From NCBI GenBank assembly GCA_015680905.1, contig CM027382.1, positions 11,505,501-11,569,500 on the forward strand: a stretch of DNA of 64,000 nt. The letters are read 5' to 3'. How positions within the stretch are numbered: position 1 is the stretch's first letter; the number at the start of each line of letters is the position of its first letter. Position numbers and translations under genes: made by a program. The notes beneath the pieces were generated by a model, which was given only the letters and a program-made list of their open reading frames with translations, had not been told where the DNA came from and made no database searches. Shown here piece after piece: positions 1-10,500 of this stretch. The stretch is from Coptis chinensis (lineage: Eukaryota > Streptophyta > Magnoliopsida > Ranunculales > Ranunculaceae).

Positions 1-369
1 AAATTTATCTATGATCTTTGCTTATTTGATTGCACTTTTGAGGGTTTGATTTCTACTTATGGAATTTCTAATTTCAAATTATGGCGATGGATGCGAAGAA
101 AGCTAGGGTTGCTGAGATTTTGGCATCAGATCAAAAGAGGACCACGTTATGAATTTATTTTTTGATAAATTGAAGTTGATTTATTAGCTTCACGAGTAGT
201 AAATGATGTATGATTTTTTGTTAGCGCTCTTCTTGGTATGTTCACTTGTATTTTCTTTTTTGTTCAATTTGGTTCACAGTGTGGGGGTGTTGGCAAATGA
301 TGTATGATTTTTTTTAGGTGTAAAGGAATTTGAATCAAAATGGATAGGATGGGTTGGGGTTAATGTACC
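1..369. other. Gene-free left edge
   Basis: No reading frame or motif I recognise. The stretch is AT-rich. It could contain decayed upstream exons of the VPS45 pseudogene that begins near 370, but I cannot align any of it to that family. Confidence 0.4.
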
Positions 370-1853
370 ATATGAGATTGGGCAAAGAGCACTTTCTAAT
401 GCACACCTTAAAGGTGTTTATTTCCTATGCCCGACGTCGGAGAATATTCAACATTTGAGACGACAGATTGCTAGTCCGAGATTTGGAGAGTATCACCTTT
501 GTAAGACTTCTTATTACTATTATGCTTTGAGCTAGTTTTGTTTTAATATATGACGTTGAATGCGATCGTAAAGTAATCGTTTTATATTTGTTTGTGTAGT
601 TTTCTCTAACATTATGAAGGACACCCAGATTCATGTACTGGCTGATGTAGATGAGCATGAAGTTGTCAAGCAAGTTCAGGTGATCCTTCTTTCAAGTTCA
701 GGTGATCCCTGTTTTCAGAACTAAACCATGTTTCTATGATTTTGCAGGAGTTTTATGCGGACTTTAGTGCCATAGATCTGCATCATTTCAGTTTGAAGTT
801 TCCATCAAATCACATTTACATGCTCCCAGTGGTTGTAGATCACTCAAGTTTATAGAACTTTTCTGACCGAGTCATCGATGGTATATCAGCAGTCTTCTTA
901 GCTTTGAAAAGGTGACCTGTTATACGATATCAATAGATGTCTGATATTGCAAAAAGAATTGCACAGGGAGCTGCGGTGAGCTTCTATTTGTTAGCTTCTG
1001 GTATCAGTAGTTAATAGAAGGGATGACCTTGTTACCCCATTGCTAAATTAATGGACATATCAGGTACTAGTGAGTAGTGACCATATGTAATCAATCAAAT
1101 TGCGGCCAGGCTGCCTTTCGTTGTTCCAGTGTTATTTTCTTTATTTTCAATGAGTTAGCATTCCTTACTTTCTACAGGCAATGGTGCATGAGTTGATTGT
1201 TATTCAAGATAACAAGGTTGACTTACGAAACATTAGCCAAACCCCTTCAGATTCCAGTCCCTTCAATTTTATAGCGTCTGTTCCATTTGATTTTATGGTC
1301 TATTCTACCCTCTGTCAAACAAACCATGCATTCCCTCCCATCCCAAAAAAAAGGACCGAGGAAACACCTAAATACTTACCTTTTTTTGTATTTTTAATTT
1401 TCAATATTTTGTACCCTTTAGTCTAATTTGAGCATGAAATTGTATTTAAGTGATTTAGCTACAATGCAAGTATGCTGGAACTTTATTTTTTTACATTTAA
1501 TTTTTGGCGCCCAAAATCTAAAATCCTCGTTATTTTGATTGTCATTAATCTACAACTTGTCCAGTTCCTCTTAAAGCAAGTAGGTGTAGGTAGACAAGCA
1601 AACTGGAGATCTCTATGGAAACCGGGATCTCCTAAACATTGCACGCAACATGACTCATGGGATTAAGGTTTGTTTCAGTAGATTCTTGTTGTAGTTGTTT
1701 AGGAAATATCCATTTTTGCATCCTTCTTGACTGATCTGTAATTTTGTCATAGGAGGTTAAGAATGTGTACACTCAGCACCAACCTCATCTGTTTAAAACC
1801 ATGGGAAGCATTGCAAAGGGGTGGCTTAGAGATGTGGACTACCCATTTGATTG
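370..1853 (+). pseudogene. VPS45: VPS45-like (Sec1/Munc18 family) pseudogene
   Basis: Successive exon-like blocks match the plant SM protein VPS45, which controls SNARE-mediated fusion at the trans-Golgi and endosomes. Visible blocks read TSENIQHLRRQ and PRFGEYHL (about 400-498), MKDTQIHVLAD (about 615-650), SNHIYMLPVVVD (about 808-840), AMVHELIVIQDNKVDLR (1178-1230) and VYTQHQPHLF then GWLRDVDYPF (about 1755-1850). Introns with GT/AG borders remain between several blocks (about 499-600 and 1064-1177), so this is a DNA-level duplicate and not a processed copy. In-frame stops lie at 853-855, 913-915 and 1049-1051. The middle exons between VDLR and the VYTQHQP block are missing or unrecognisable. 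The N-terminal exons are not seen. Non-functional beyond reasonable doubt. Confidence 0.88.
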
Positions 1854-2316
1854 AAATCAAAGTTATTGGCATGGCAATAGCAGGTATGAACTATATTAGC
1901 TTATCTTGTTATGGTTTAACTATTTAAGTTACTTTGTGGACTATATTGCTCTGGAATTTAAATTGCAGGTTAACTTATAAGGAGAATAATGGAGATGGAC
2001 TAAAGTGGTTCATCATCGATTTCTAAAACGCTTAAACTGTTGGATGGACAAAGTTGCGGTGAAGATATAAGGATTAGTTTATCTGATGAAGTTCTTCACC
2101 TCATTTTTTCATTCATTCTGTTGATTCTTGTAAATACTATTTTTAAGCATTTGAGTTGAACTTGTGGTTGTTGCTTTTAATTTATAATAATTTCATGGAT
2201 TCATTTTTGTTACACATTCTTTCTATTAGCGCTAGACTTGATACTAAGTGTAGTTCTTTTGTAATAAGTGTGATGTTGGGATTTTTTATTAAATCCCAAA
2301 TATATATTTTTATATT
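1854..2316. other. Gene-free spacer after the VPS45 pseudogene
   Basis: AT-rich, no supported gene. A possible splice acceptor near 1968 is followed by a short open stretch that could be a degenerate VPS45 exon, but I cannot match it residue by residue. Confidence 0.35.
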
Positions 2317-2959
2317 TTTTTTAAAAGAAAAAACTAATTTCCGACAGACATAAACCGTCCGCAGTATACTCGACGGTCAAAGACAAAGCGGGGAATATCC
2401 GACGGTCCAAGATCAATAGAATATCCGCCGCGACTACTGAGAATAACACATATACCACGGTCAATAAAAAACGTTTATACCACGGTTCTTTCAAAAACCG
2501 TGGGAAATACTTATATATACCACGGCGGAAATTTCTTTGGTCATTGGTTTACTAGTATATGCCACGTTACATGAAAACCGTGGGATAAGTTGGGCCATAT
2601 ACCATGGTTAGTTTTTTTTTTGATAAGAGTACTTCACATCCCCACTACCTTAAACATAAACGATGGTATATAAATTTTCCACTTTCTACCGTGGTTTATG
2701 ACTTTATGCCAAATAGTCAAATCAAAGAAAAAAAAACACGCTTAATGGATTTAATCCATTGTCTATTAAATTGGGCCTCCAACTCGCAAGCCCAACCCGA
2801 AAAGCTTCTCATATTCAATTTTTGAGGAGGGAAAAAAAACACGCACTGAAAAAACTCAAAATCATTTCCTCTTCTCTCTCTTGAAAAAACGAGACCACAC
2901 CTCAAAATCAAAAGCAATGACATAAACCCAAAAAACCACCCCAACACGAGGAGGAGGAT

Positions 2960-3460
2960 GAGGACCAACGAGTCCATTATTATTCTCAAACAACGACCAA
3001 CTCGAACGTGAATGTGTGCGTGCAGCAGCCATTCGTCGCAAATCCATTCTTGTCGTTTCTCCTCCTCCACTTCAATCTCAACCCGACCCTTATGTTTTGA
3101 TTCTTTAAATTGTTGAACTTTTCACAAACTGTATTAAATTAGCAAGTGAGAATAAGATTAATCAGAAGAATACTTTAGAGTTAAGGTTGATTGATCATAT
3201 GTGTGAGATTATTAGAATTGATACTCAAGATGATAATGACGTAGAAACTAATTTCCAAAAGGTGCACCCCACTCAAGTTTTTTTCTTTTATTAAATGTTG
3301 GGTATTTTTTTTATTGTTTTGTTTTGTTTTTTGTGTAGGCAAGTTGTACATTGGAGGCTGGTATTAAGATATATGCTTGAGAGTTGATTGATTGCATTCG
3401 AAGCGATATAAGGTTCTTGGTGGGATTAATCGGGTTGGTGAGATGATATACAAGGTATGA
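2960..3460 (+). pseudogene. CAPH: Condensin subunit CAP-H (Barren) N-terminal fragment
   Basis: The plus strand encodes an N-terminal block of the condensin kleisin subunit CAP-H, which links SMC2/SMC4 during chromosome condensation. Readable pieces are RAAAIRRKSIL (about 3015-3050), LASENKINQKNT (about 3135-3170), ETNFQK up to 3261, and after an intron ASCTLEAGIKIY (from 3339). A frame change then leads to YKVLGGINRVGE (to about 3450). The intron at about 3262-3338 has GT and AG borders, so genomic DNA was captured, not a cDNA. A stop near 3103 and the frameshift near 3375 break it. Only about 150 residues of a roughly 650-residue protein are present, all inside the CACTA element. Confidence 0.85.
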
Positions 3461-5790
3461 TTGTTGTTGTTTAATATGGTTGACTACAAAGAAGCCTCCT
3501 TTGCTTTTATACTTAGGAGAGAAAAATGATTTGTTATATGGTTTGTTATATGTGATTTATGTTTTGTACAAGTTGTTTAATATGGTTTGTTACATGTGAT
3601 TTATGGTCATACATCTTGATATACATTTCATAATATTGGATTTGTACAAGTGGTTCTACTAGCATGGTAATTGTGTTATTCCCTAAGCAAAGAATCATAG
3701 CCAAGGACAAGCTTATAGAATTGCCCATACTCTTTATTATAATTCTCCCCATTTTGTTCTATGTTTCTTTCTTGATTGGATTATTATGGCTGGATTGTAT
3801 TGGTTCTTTGTAGAATCCTTCTGCATCTTTATGGCATTTATGTTGGCCCTTTCACGGGCTAAGAAGAGATAGTGTTGCATTATATTGGTCACCAATCTTC
3901 CAGGGGATTTATTCTGGAAGTAAATCATAGCAATTTAGAACACATCGGTTGCTTTCAACACCATTATATCTCCGGTGCCCTTTACCATTGTTTATCTTTA
4001 GAAGTATGTATTCTCCACACCAAGTCCCGGTATCTTTCTCAGAGAGTAGGTATCGCCAACTTTGACTTGTATTTCTTAGACTCATCGTGGAGTCAGTTGC
4101 ACGATCCTTGTGTTTCATTAGTTTTTCTTGCTTAGTGAGGATTCCTTTACGCCACTAGCACATGTTGTGTTATCTTGATTGGTTTCTTTTGTTTGTTTGT
4201 TTTTAACTTCTTGTTTTGTGGTTGATTTCCATTAATAGGATACTAACTTACTTGTTTCCGAAAAATAAAAAACAACGCGAATTATTTTCTAAAGAGACAC
4301 CCTAGACATGCATCGTATTAACCATGTATGTTTAAGTGATTATTTTGTAACCATAGAAAAAAGAGTTGGGACCAGCTTTTTCAATGGAAAAAATCGAAGG
4401 TCTTCAATATGGAAAAGAGCTTACTCAAGAAAATGAAAATACATTGAAGTTGTTATAGAAAGAGTGGTAAAAAAGATTGTAAGTTTTCTAATCGTTTATT
4501 ATTTATGTTTTAATGTTAGACATGAATGCTAATTGTTGTGATTTGGACTTGCTAAATCCTTGTTTACTTCAAAAAATTAATTGAAGGATGTGTTTGACTA
4601 AGGAAGTGGAGGAGAGGAAGGTAGTTCTTGAAGGAAGTAAGGACATCTTCTAACTCTAGCATTGGGCACACCATCCGTGAAGTAAAAAGTGTGGGTATTA
4701 CATAATTATGACATGGATTAAGCGTTCACTTGTGAAAGACCGATATATGGGGTATGAGATTGGTTTTGAGTCTTTGCTAACTACTTGATTTAACCGGCAT
4801 TTGTCGAGATGGTTAAGTAGCCCGATTACCCGCGAATCAATATATCTTTAGTAGTTGGGTTGCGGTGAGGTTGAATGTATTAAATGGAAGTATATTAGCT
4901 GATTTTTTTCGGTTAGGACAAGTTGTAAAATTTATGAGATGTTAGAAATCAGAAAAACTCACGATTTTTTTTTTAGAACGCGATGTTAAGGGGGGGTTTT
5001 ATATTTTAGTTCTAGTTTGGACTCGTGTGAGTCAAACCTGCTCACATCTTGGTTTATCAGACGGTTGAATATTTGGATTGAGCTCTTTTATCTGAATATT
5101 CAGTTGTTTGGAAAATTGGGGCGCGACACACCCCTTCCACCTTTTGACCGTTCTTCTTCTTTAAGGTACCCAAATCCTGGAATAACTTCAAAGAAACAGT
5201 CTTTGCCTACAAGTTCTAGTTCTAGACCCAGGTCTCTTACTGATTCTCTTGTTCAACCTCATCAGCTTGTTAATCAGGTTGGCCTTCTTTGTTTCTTCAT
5301 CACTTTTCTTAGTAAAGTTTTATTCTTTATTGTTGATTGAAAGTTTACCATTTATAGGAAGAAAGTAAAGTAAGTAGCAATTTTGTTATTATCAAATAGA
5401 AACTACTGTTGTGATGCTAGATTGTATGTTTCTATTTTTTTTGTACTTTTCTTGAATACAATCATGAAAAATAGGTTTGAAAAGTTTGATTTGACAAGGA
5501 CATATAATTGGGTTTACTGTTTACATATGGTTGTTGTGTCTTTATGGCTTTTGTTGTTAGAGGGATAAGAAGAAGTGTCTACTAGTTGGCTTCATTTATT
5601 GATCAAATTTGAGTTTTTGGGTTCACAAAATGAAATTCAGGTCTACTTTAATATTGGAAAGGGTCAAATTTTTGGGCCCAAACCCCAATTATGAACTAGG
5701 AGGGATTTACCTTGTACAGAATTTATGCTTTTGTTCTGTAAGCATTATTTTGAGCTGAGGAGGTAGTTTGATGGTTTGTATTTATTCATA
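3461..5790. other. CACTA copy 1 interior, no recognised gene
   Basis: Short open frames occur (for example 3872-4135 and 5017-5340) but none matches a family I know. The stretch 5160-5277 is Ser/Pro-rich and runs up to a possible splice donor, so it may be a piece of another captured exon. Bases 4797-5130 are shared with the second CACTA element (see 38091-38271). Confidence 0.4.
4797..5130. repeat. Segment shared by the two CACTA elements, ending like an LTR
   Basis: This stretch begins with GTCGAGATGGTTAAGTAG and ends with TTGGGGCGCGACA. The other CACTA carries GTCGAGACGGTTAAGTAG ... TTTGGGGCGTGACA at about 38096-38271. The tail resembles the GGGGTGTGACA terminus of the large solo LTRs in this window. 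It is either an LTR relic present in both transposons or an ancestral piece of the CACTA interior. Confidence 0.5.
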
Positions 5791-5859
5791 GTGGCTAACC
5801 GTTAAGTGCTCATCAATGTACACTAAGCTGTATATACTCAAACTTCCTCTTATTGCTGC

Positions 5860-6261
5860 TCGTGAGCGGATCTTTTATGAAGAGAATGGAGGGATAAGAG
5901 AGTCAATCGCACCAAAGCCGCGGAATGTACCTATATATGGTTGCACGCCGGATGATTGCTCATGCACTGTTTGAAAAGAATGAGGAAACCTCAAAGAACC
6001 CTTATATTCATGCAAATGCTTCGGGTGTCAAAGACGATAAGGAATTTGAAGCTCAGGAGATGCTTCATAATAGCACATTCTCTCTCCTTTATTCTTATAT
6101 AGTAACTCTCACATGTTGTGTTTTAACTCATCCAGATGACAAATTTAGAACTGAAGGAGACGTACACACAAGATGAACTTGACGATGTTCGACTCGATAT
6201 TATTCAGTTCATCCAGAAAAATGGGGTGTTTCAGCTGGAAGCGAATGAGGATAAGTTTTAG
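5860..6261 (+). pseudogene. Unidentified captured exons
   Basis: Two exon-like frames lie on the plus strand. The first (about 5939-6100) includes RMIAHALFEKNEETS and GVKDDKEFEAQEML. A candidate acceptor at about 6129-6134 is followed by the second (6135-6261), which includes YTQDELDDVRLDIIQF and ends at a TAG. Composition is acidic and helix-forming and looks like real protein-coding sequence, unlike the surrounding AT-rich DNA. I do not recognise the family. Its position inside the CACTA element suggests a second captured host fragment. Upstream, 5860-5935 also looks coding, but in a different frame. Confidence 0.45.
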
Positions 6262-6514
6262 CTATGTTCGGACCCCTCCAGTTTAATTTATGAGTCTTAC
6301 CTTTTTAATTTATGAAAAGAAATTTGAAATTTGTTTTCTTAGTGCACTCAAAAAATTAATGAAAGTTTTTTTTATTTATTATTATTATCTTTTTTTGCAA
6401 TGTTTGATAGTTTATTGTACATTTTGGAATTTGTTGAGAAAATGGAAATGTTGTACGTAGGCAGGCATGTTAATTTTGTTATGCAGGTTTGGTTTTTAAG
6501 TGGAAGACTGTTAC

Positions 6515-6518
6515 TAGC

Positions 6519-6559
<41 letters not shown>
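6515..6559. repeat. ATT and TA microsatellite
   Basis: A run of ATT trinucleotides passes directly into a run of TA dinucleotides. It lies just inside the right subterminal repeats of CACTA copy 1. Confidence 0.9.
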
Positions 6560-6560
<1 letters not shown>

Positions 6561-7024
6561 CATGGTTTGGCATAAACCGTAGTGTTTAGTATAACTATAT
6601 ACTACGGTATTATAACACATACACTAATATAAACCACGGTTTCAATAGTTTATATGTCACGGTTCTGTTGACAACTGTGGTATATAATGGGCATACAAAC
6701 CACGGTTCTTTGAAAAACCATGATATCCGTTAAACATATATACCACAGTTTTGTTATTATTATATACCACACCACCTATTGTCACGGTTGCATAACAGTG
6801 GTAAATATATTTATACTACACTTAAAAACAGTGGTATAAGTGTCATTCTGTAGTAGTGTCGGCATAGATAAGCAACGCCGACGGCCTTTTCTGACTGATT
6901 GTGACCGTCGGAAACTTATGTCGAATCGAAATAAGCGTTTTCCGCCGGTCTTGCGATTATTATGTCGTCGTAATACCTTTGGCAATAGTTATTGTCTGTC
7001 GGGTAAAGTCATTTCTTTTGTAGT

Positions 7025-8567
7025 GAAAGGTCACACATTTTCGCACGATGATCGCTTTTGAACCAAATAAGACATTTCGAAGTCACACCTTTTCGGCATA
7101 ATCGCACCGCTTTGAACAAAGTCAAATCCTTTTTGAAAGTGTTTTTCCGAGCTTTTTCGCATCTTGTTTTGAAAAAAGTCATTTCATCTCAAGTGGAGTA
7201 ACTTGGGAGACAAACTACTCATTCATATTTTAATGGATTTGTTTAAATTCATTTTTCTAACAAGCCTTCGGACTAGTGTCACTTTGGGGTCGATGAGCCT
7301 TCCAATTAAAATCTTTCGATGTAACCAGTGTGGGTCTGCTTTAATCTTCTAAATATTTAAAAAAAAAAAAAAAAAAAAAAAAAACAAAACAAAACGGTGT
7401 CCTCTAAAGTTGTTTTGGTTTGAAATTGGTTGTTGGATTCTTTTATTGACGGAAAGAAAAATGTCCCTAGGAGTGAAAACTGAAAATAGAAATGATCCGT
7501 AGGATATTTTTTTTCAGTATTCTCTTGAGTGTCGGCAATAGTTCAAGGTCTATGTGAGAGGGACTCAAATAACAACAACTGTTAAATCTACTGGTCAAGA
7601 GCTTTCATGTTTTCCAAAAATATTTCCGGATTTTAGGAGCTGACAAGAAGCACACACCTGTCTCTTGGTAGTTGGTCCTGCAGGGCTAACATTTCTGTAT
7701 TTTTCTGCCAGTGGAGCTATTGAAGTATTCTGTATTTGTTTTCTATAACCAAACTACTACAATATATTTGACACTCCTATGGAAAGAGAGAAGAGAAACA
7801 TCTCTGGTGCATTATTATGACTTATGAGAGGGTCTTTTTGTGGGGTAAAGAAGCACTTTTAGAACTAAATGTGCGCCAGAAATTGATATAAGCATGTCAA
7901 TTGGAAAATATAAGCATGTCCTAAAAGGTAGGTCCATTACTCCAGACTATATAAAAATTAGCTCCGTGATGATTGTTACTTGTGAGGCTGCAATACTTGC
8001 ATAGATCGAGTTGCTGTTGAATACTTGGAATGGAGCTGGATGTTAGGTGTGGATGATAATGATGTAGTTGCATTGTACAACCCCCACCACCGAAAGTTAG
8101 CTGTTCAATCAAGGGCTAGTATCAATGGAAAACAAATGCTTGTCATGTGGGGAAACGGGAATTATCGTATTACTTGCTCCCCTCACCGTGAAAGTGTGAA
8201 ACATACTGTTGGATCCTTCAAATCTTCTAATGAGAAAGAGAACAAATTAAGAATGAGACCATAGAAAAGAGTTTCGAATATTTGACAAGTTAGAAACTCT
8301 AAATTCTACAGATATTCTAAGTAGTTAGGTGTTCTTTGGGAATTTTCAGTTCCACCCTTTAAATGTCTTTCAAGTTGCAAAGAGTTTTTGCACATGTAAG
8401 TATGCACATGCATTCTCCAAAATTTATGTTCAAACTTCGAAGACTTCAAATTGTAGTAGTAATAAAGCCATCAATTGGCCTGCTGCAACAATCCGGCGGA
8501 ACTCAGCAGTACGTACGTAAATCTCGTTACCATGTCAAAAATGGTAGCCGAAAACAATTAAGAAGAC
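7025..8567. other. Gene-free spacer between CACTA nest and Tat element
   Basis: No supported gene. It contains a 25-base A run at about 7360-7384. A 79-codon open frame at 8025-8264 has plausible composition, but I see no family match, no splice partners and no second exon, so I do not call it. The last five bases, AAGAC (8563-8567), are the target duplication of the Tat element. Confidence 0.5.
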
Positions 8568-9126
8568 TGTGAGGGAGTGATATTTTCATTGAGGAATATC
8601 AAGTACGTGTTCAGTATAGTGGAAATACCACACCGACTTCCGACCTAGTTCTCTGAACTACTTTCAGAACGACCTACATCATCATTTTATGTCTGCGAGC
8701 TACGAGATCGCTCTAAGACAGATCAACTTGCACATCTCTCCACAGATCGTTCAGTATCATGACTCAGCCCATCTTTTAGAAGCAATCATTACCAAAGACT
8801 TGCTTAATCAATCACTTACCACAAATTACGAACTACTGTAAATACTCCCCATCATTACATAATTCCTATCACCTCCACTTCAACACTTCTTCTCAATCTC
8901 AACCATACATTTGTGATTGACAAGACACATGTTGGATAGAGATCCACCTTTCCTAGCTATAAATACCTCCCATATGAACTACGCCAGACCTGATTTTTCT
9001 CTTCCCTCAGAATCGAGAGACAAATACGTAGGCAGTTTGCTCATTAACGAACTCGGTCTTTCCCATATCCAATCCCCTTCTCCTCTTAACCTTGTATATA
9101 AAGGAAGACCAAAACACTCCTTTACA
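8568..9126 (+). repeat. 5' LTR of the Tat element
   Basis: Starts TGTGAGG and ends TTTACA at the point where it stops matching the 3' LTR. A promoter-like TATAAATA lies at 8958-8965 and TATATAAA at 9095-9102. Length 559 bases. Confidence 0.93.
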
Positions 9127-9144
9127 TTGGCGTCGTCTATGGTC
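9127..9144 (+). promoter_or_regulatory. Putative tRNA primer-binding site of the Tat element
   Basis: Directly after the 5' LTR the sequence TTGGCGTCGTCTATGG resembles the TGGCGCC-type primer sites common in plant gypsy elements. The exact tRNA cannot be assigned because the site carries substitutions. Confidence 0.45.
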
Positions 9145-9211
9145 TCGATTTCTTGATAAACCACTTAACAATTCCCAAAACCAAAAAGAAAAATCCTCAA
9201 GCCCACGAAGC

Positions 9212-10500
9212 ATGGCAAGCCTCGAAGCTCAAATCCAGAGTCTAACAGGTCAATTAGGTACGATGAACGAGCAAATCACCCTGCTCAGACAGGAGAATGT
9301 TACGCTACACGTGCAAGTAGACACGCAAAATCCACCAGGTGCCTTAGCAGAGGACGACATCAACGAGGTTAATCAACAGATTAACGAACTGTCACAAAGG
9401 ATCGACCAAAGTGCAGTTAAGAAAGACCCCACCCAGATCGTTCAAAAGATGTTGAAGACATATCGCGCGTCTCCGTTCGTTGCTGAGGTACTTAGTAGAG
9501 CTTCTCCTCCAAATTTCATCTAACCACGGTTGTCAATGTACGATGGCAGCACGTGTCCTGGTCAACACGTGGCTCGCTACATCCAAAGCCTTGCACTCTA
9601 TAGTGCACCGGAGTTCGATCATCTTCATTGTCGCTTGTTTCCTGCCAGTCTCAAAGATGGCGCGCTCGATTGGTTTTTTCACTCGAGCCAGACTCGATAA
9701 AGAACTTCGAGCAACTCACCGATCTGTTTGCTAGTCAGTACGTCCATAATAGACGTAAAAAAGCTGATCTTGATTCACTCTTCCAGCTCTCATTTGGCGA
9801 AAATGAAACCATTCGCCAATTCCTAGGTCAGTTTAAAGCCGAACTGTTATGCATGGAAAGCGGCCTCAAAGAGTCCTTTGCCACACTAGCATTCTCCAAC
9901 GCCTGTCGAGTGCGCAACACAGTACTTTCCAAATCGCTAATGAAGGAACGTCCAGAAACATTGTCCGAACTGTACGCTCATGTTGACAAATACATTAAGC
10001 TATAGGAAGGCCTGAAGCGTCAAGGCCTATCAGAAGAACAAGAGGTAGCAGCAATTTCCGATGATGCCCCACCCTCCAAAAAGCGACCCAAACAGCATGG
10101 ACAGAAGTCTGGGAACAGAATGAACAATAACCGTGAGTTCGCTGTTCTCACACGATCTCCTCGTTACATACTAGACAAGATCAAGAAAGTCGCATATTAC
10201 CGACCTGATGTACGACAACCAGAAGATCGACCTGGCAAACCTTACTGTGCCTTTTACCGAGCCAAATGTCATGAGACCGATGTGTACTGGGGGCTCAAGC
10301 ATTACCTCCAGGACCTCATCGAATCAGAACATATCAAGCAATACACCAACATTGCCGATAACGATCTGCGCCATACACTTATGGCTCGCAGGGTGCACAG
10401 TAGATCTCCACCTCGCCATGATCACCACAATGTCCAAGCTCGCTCCCGTAGCAGAGGACGTCCCAGAGACCATTCCCACCACGAGCGCCGTCAGCATTAG
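9212..10500 (+). pseudogene. gag: Tat element gag, broken
   Basis: Translation from the ATG at 9212 (MASLEAQIQSLTGQLG) opens with a short coiled coil. A retrotransposon gag core follows, with DGALDWFFHSS (about 9655-9690) and FEQLTDLFASQYV across two frames. The C-terminal part has YCAFYRAKCHETD and LKHYLQDLIES (about 10240-10330), a degenerate zinc-knuckle-like region, then an Arg/His/Ser-rich tail. Stops at 9521-9523 and 10003-10005 and a frameshift near 9690 disrupt it. Gag would form the virus-like particle; this copy cannot. Confidence 0.88.

Larger units (their letters stand above)
2431..6858. mobile_element. Non-autonomous CACTA transposon (copy 1) carrying gene fragments
   Basis: The right terminus (complement) reads CACTACTACAGAATGACAC. 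The left terminus at 2431 reads CGACTACTGAGAATAACAC, the same sequence with a few changes. Both ends are followed by many ACCACGGTT / AACCGTGGT subterminal repeats (2451-2700 and 6560-6845), the binding-site layout typical of En/Spm elements. The 3 bp flanks are CCG (2428-2430) and TCG (6859-6861), a target duplication with one change. No transposase is visible. The 4.4 kb interior holds a CAP-H exon pair and another exon-like stretch, so it resembles a gene-capturing (Pack-type) CACTA. It is the same family as the element at 34015-39433. Confidence 0.75.
2317..7024. mobile_element. Outer CACTA-like element split by a later insertion
   Basis: The right end, 7011-7024, reads TTTCTTTTGTAGTG, the complement of a CACTAC-type terminus. 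Inside it the complement reads CCGACAGACAATAAC. The left side at about 2317-2360 has the matching order AAAAGAAA then CCGACAGACATAAAC, although the outermost CACTAC is eroded. Between these ends lie CGACGGTC/GACCGTCGG-type subterminal repeats at 2340-2430 and 6860-7020, as is usual in CACTA elements. The original element would be only about 280 bases, non-autonomous, with the 2431-6858 element inserted in it. No target duplication can be read because the left end is degraded. Confidence 0.55.

Noticed and set aside
3872-4135. Overlapping open frames on both strands in CACTA copy 1
   Set aside because: Neither strand shows a recognisable domain, and each is an obvious shadow of the other.
6515-6559. 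TA-rich run considered as a promoter TATA box
   Set aside because: It is a microsatellite next to transposon repeats with no gene downstream.
8025-8264. Open frame of 79 codons with an ordinary composition
   Set aside because: No family match, no partner exons and no promoter evidence; it lies between transposons and could be chance.
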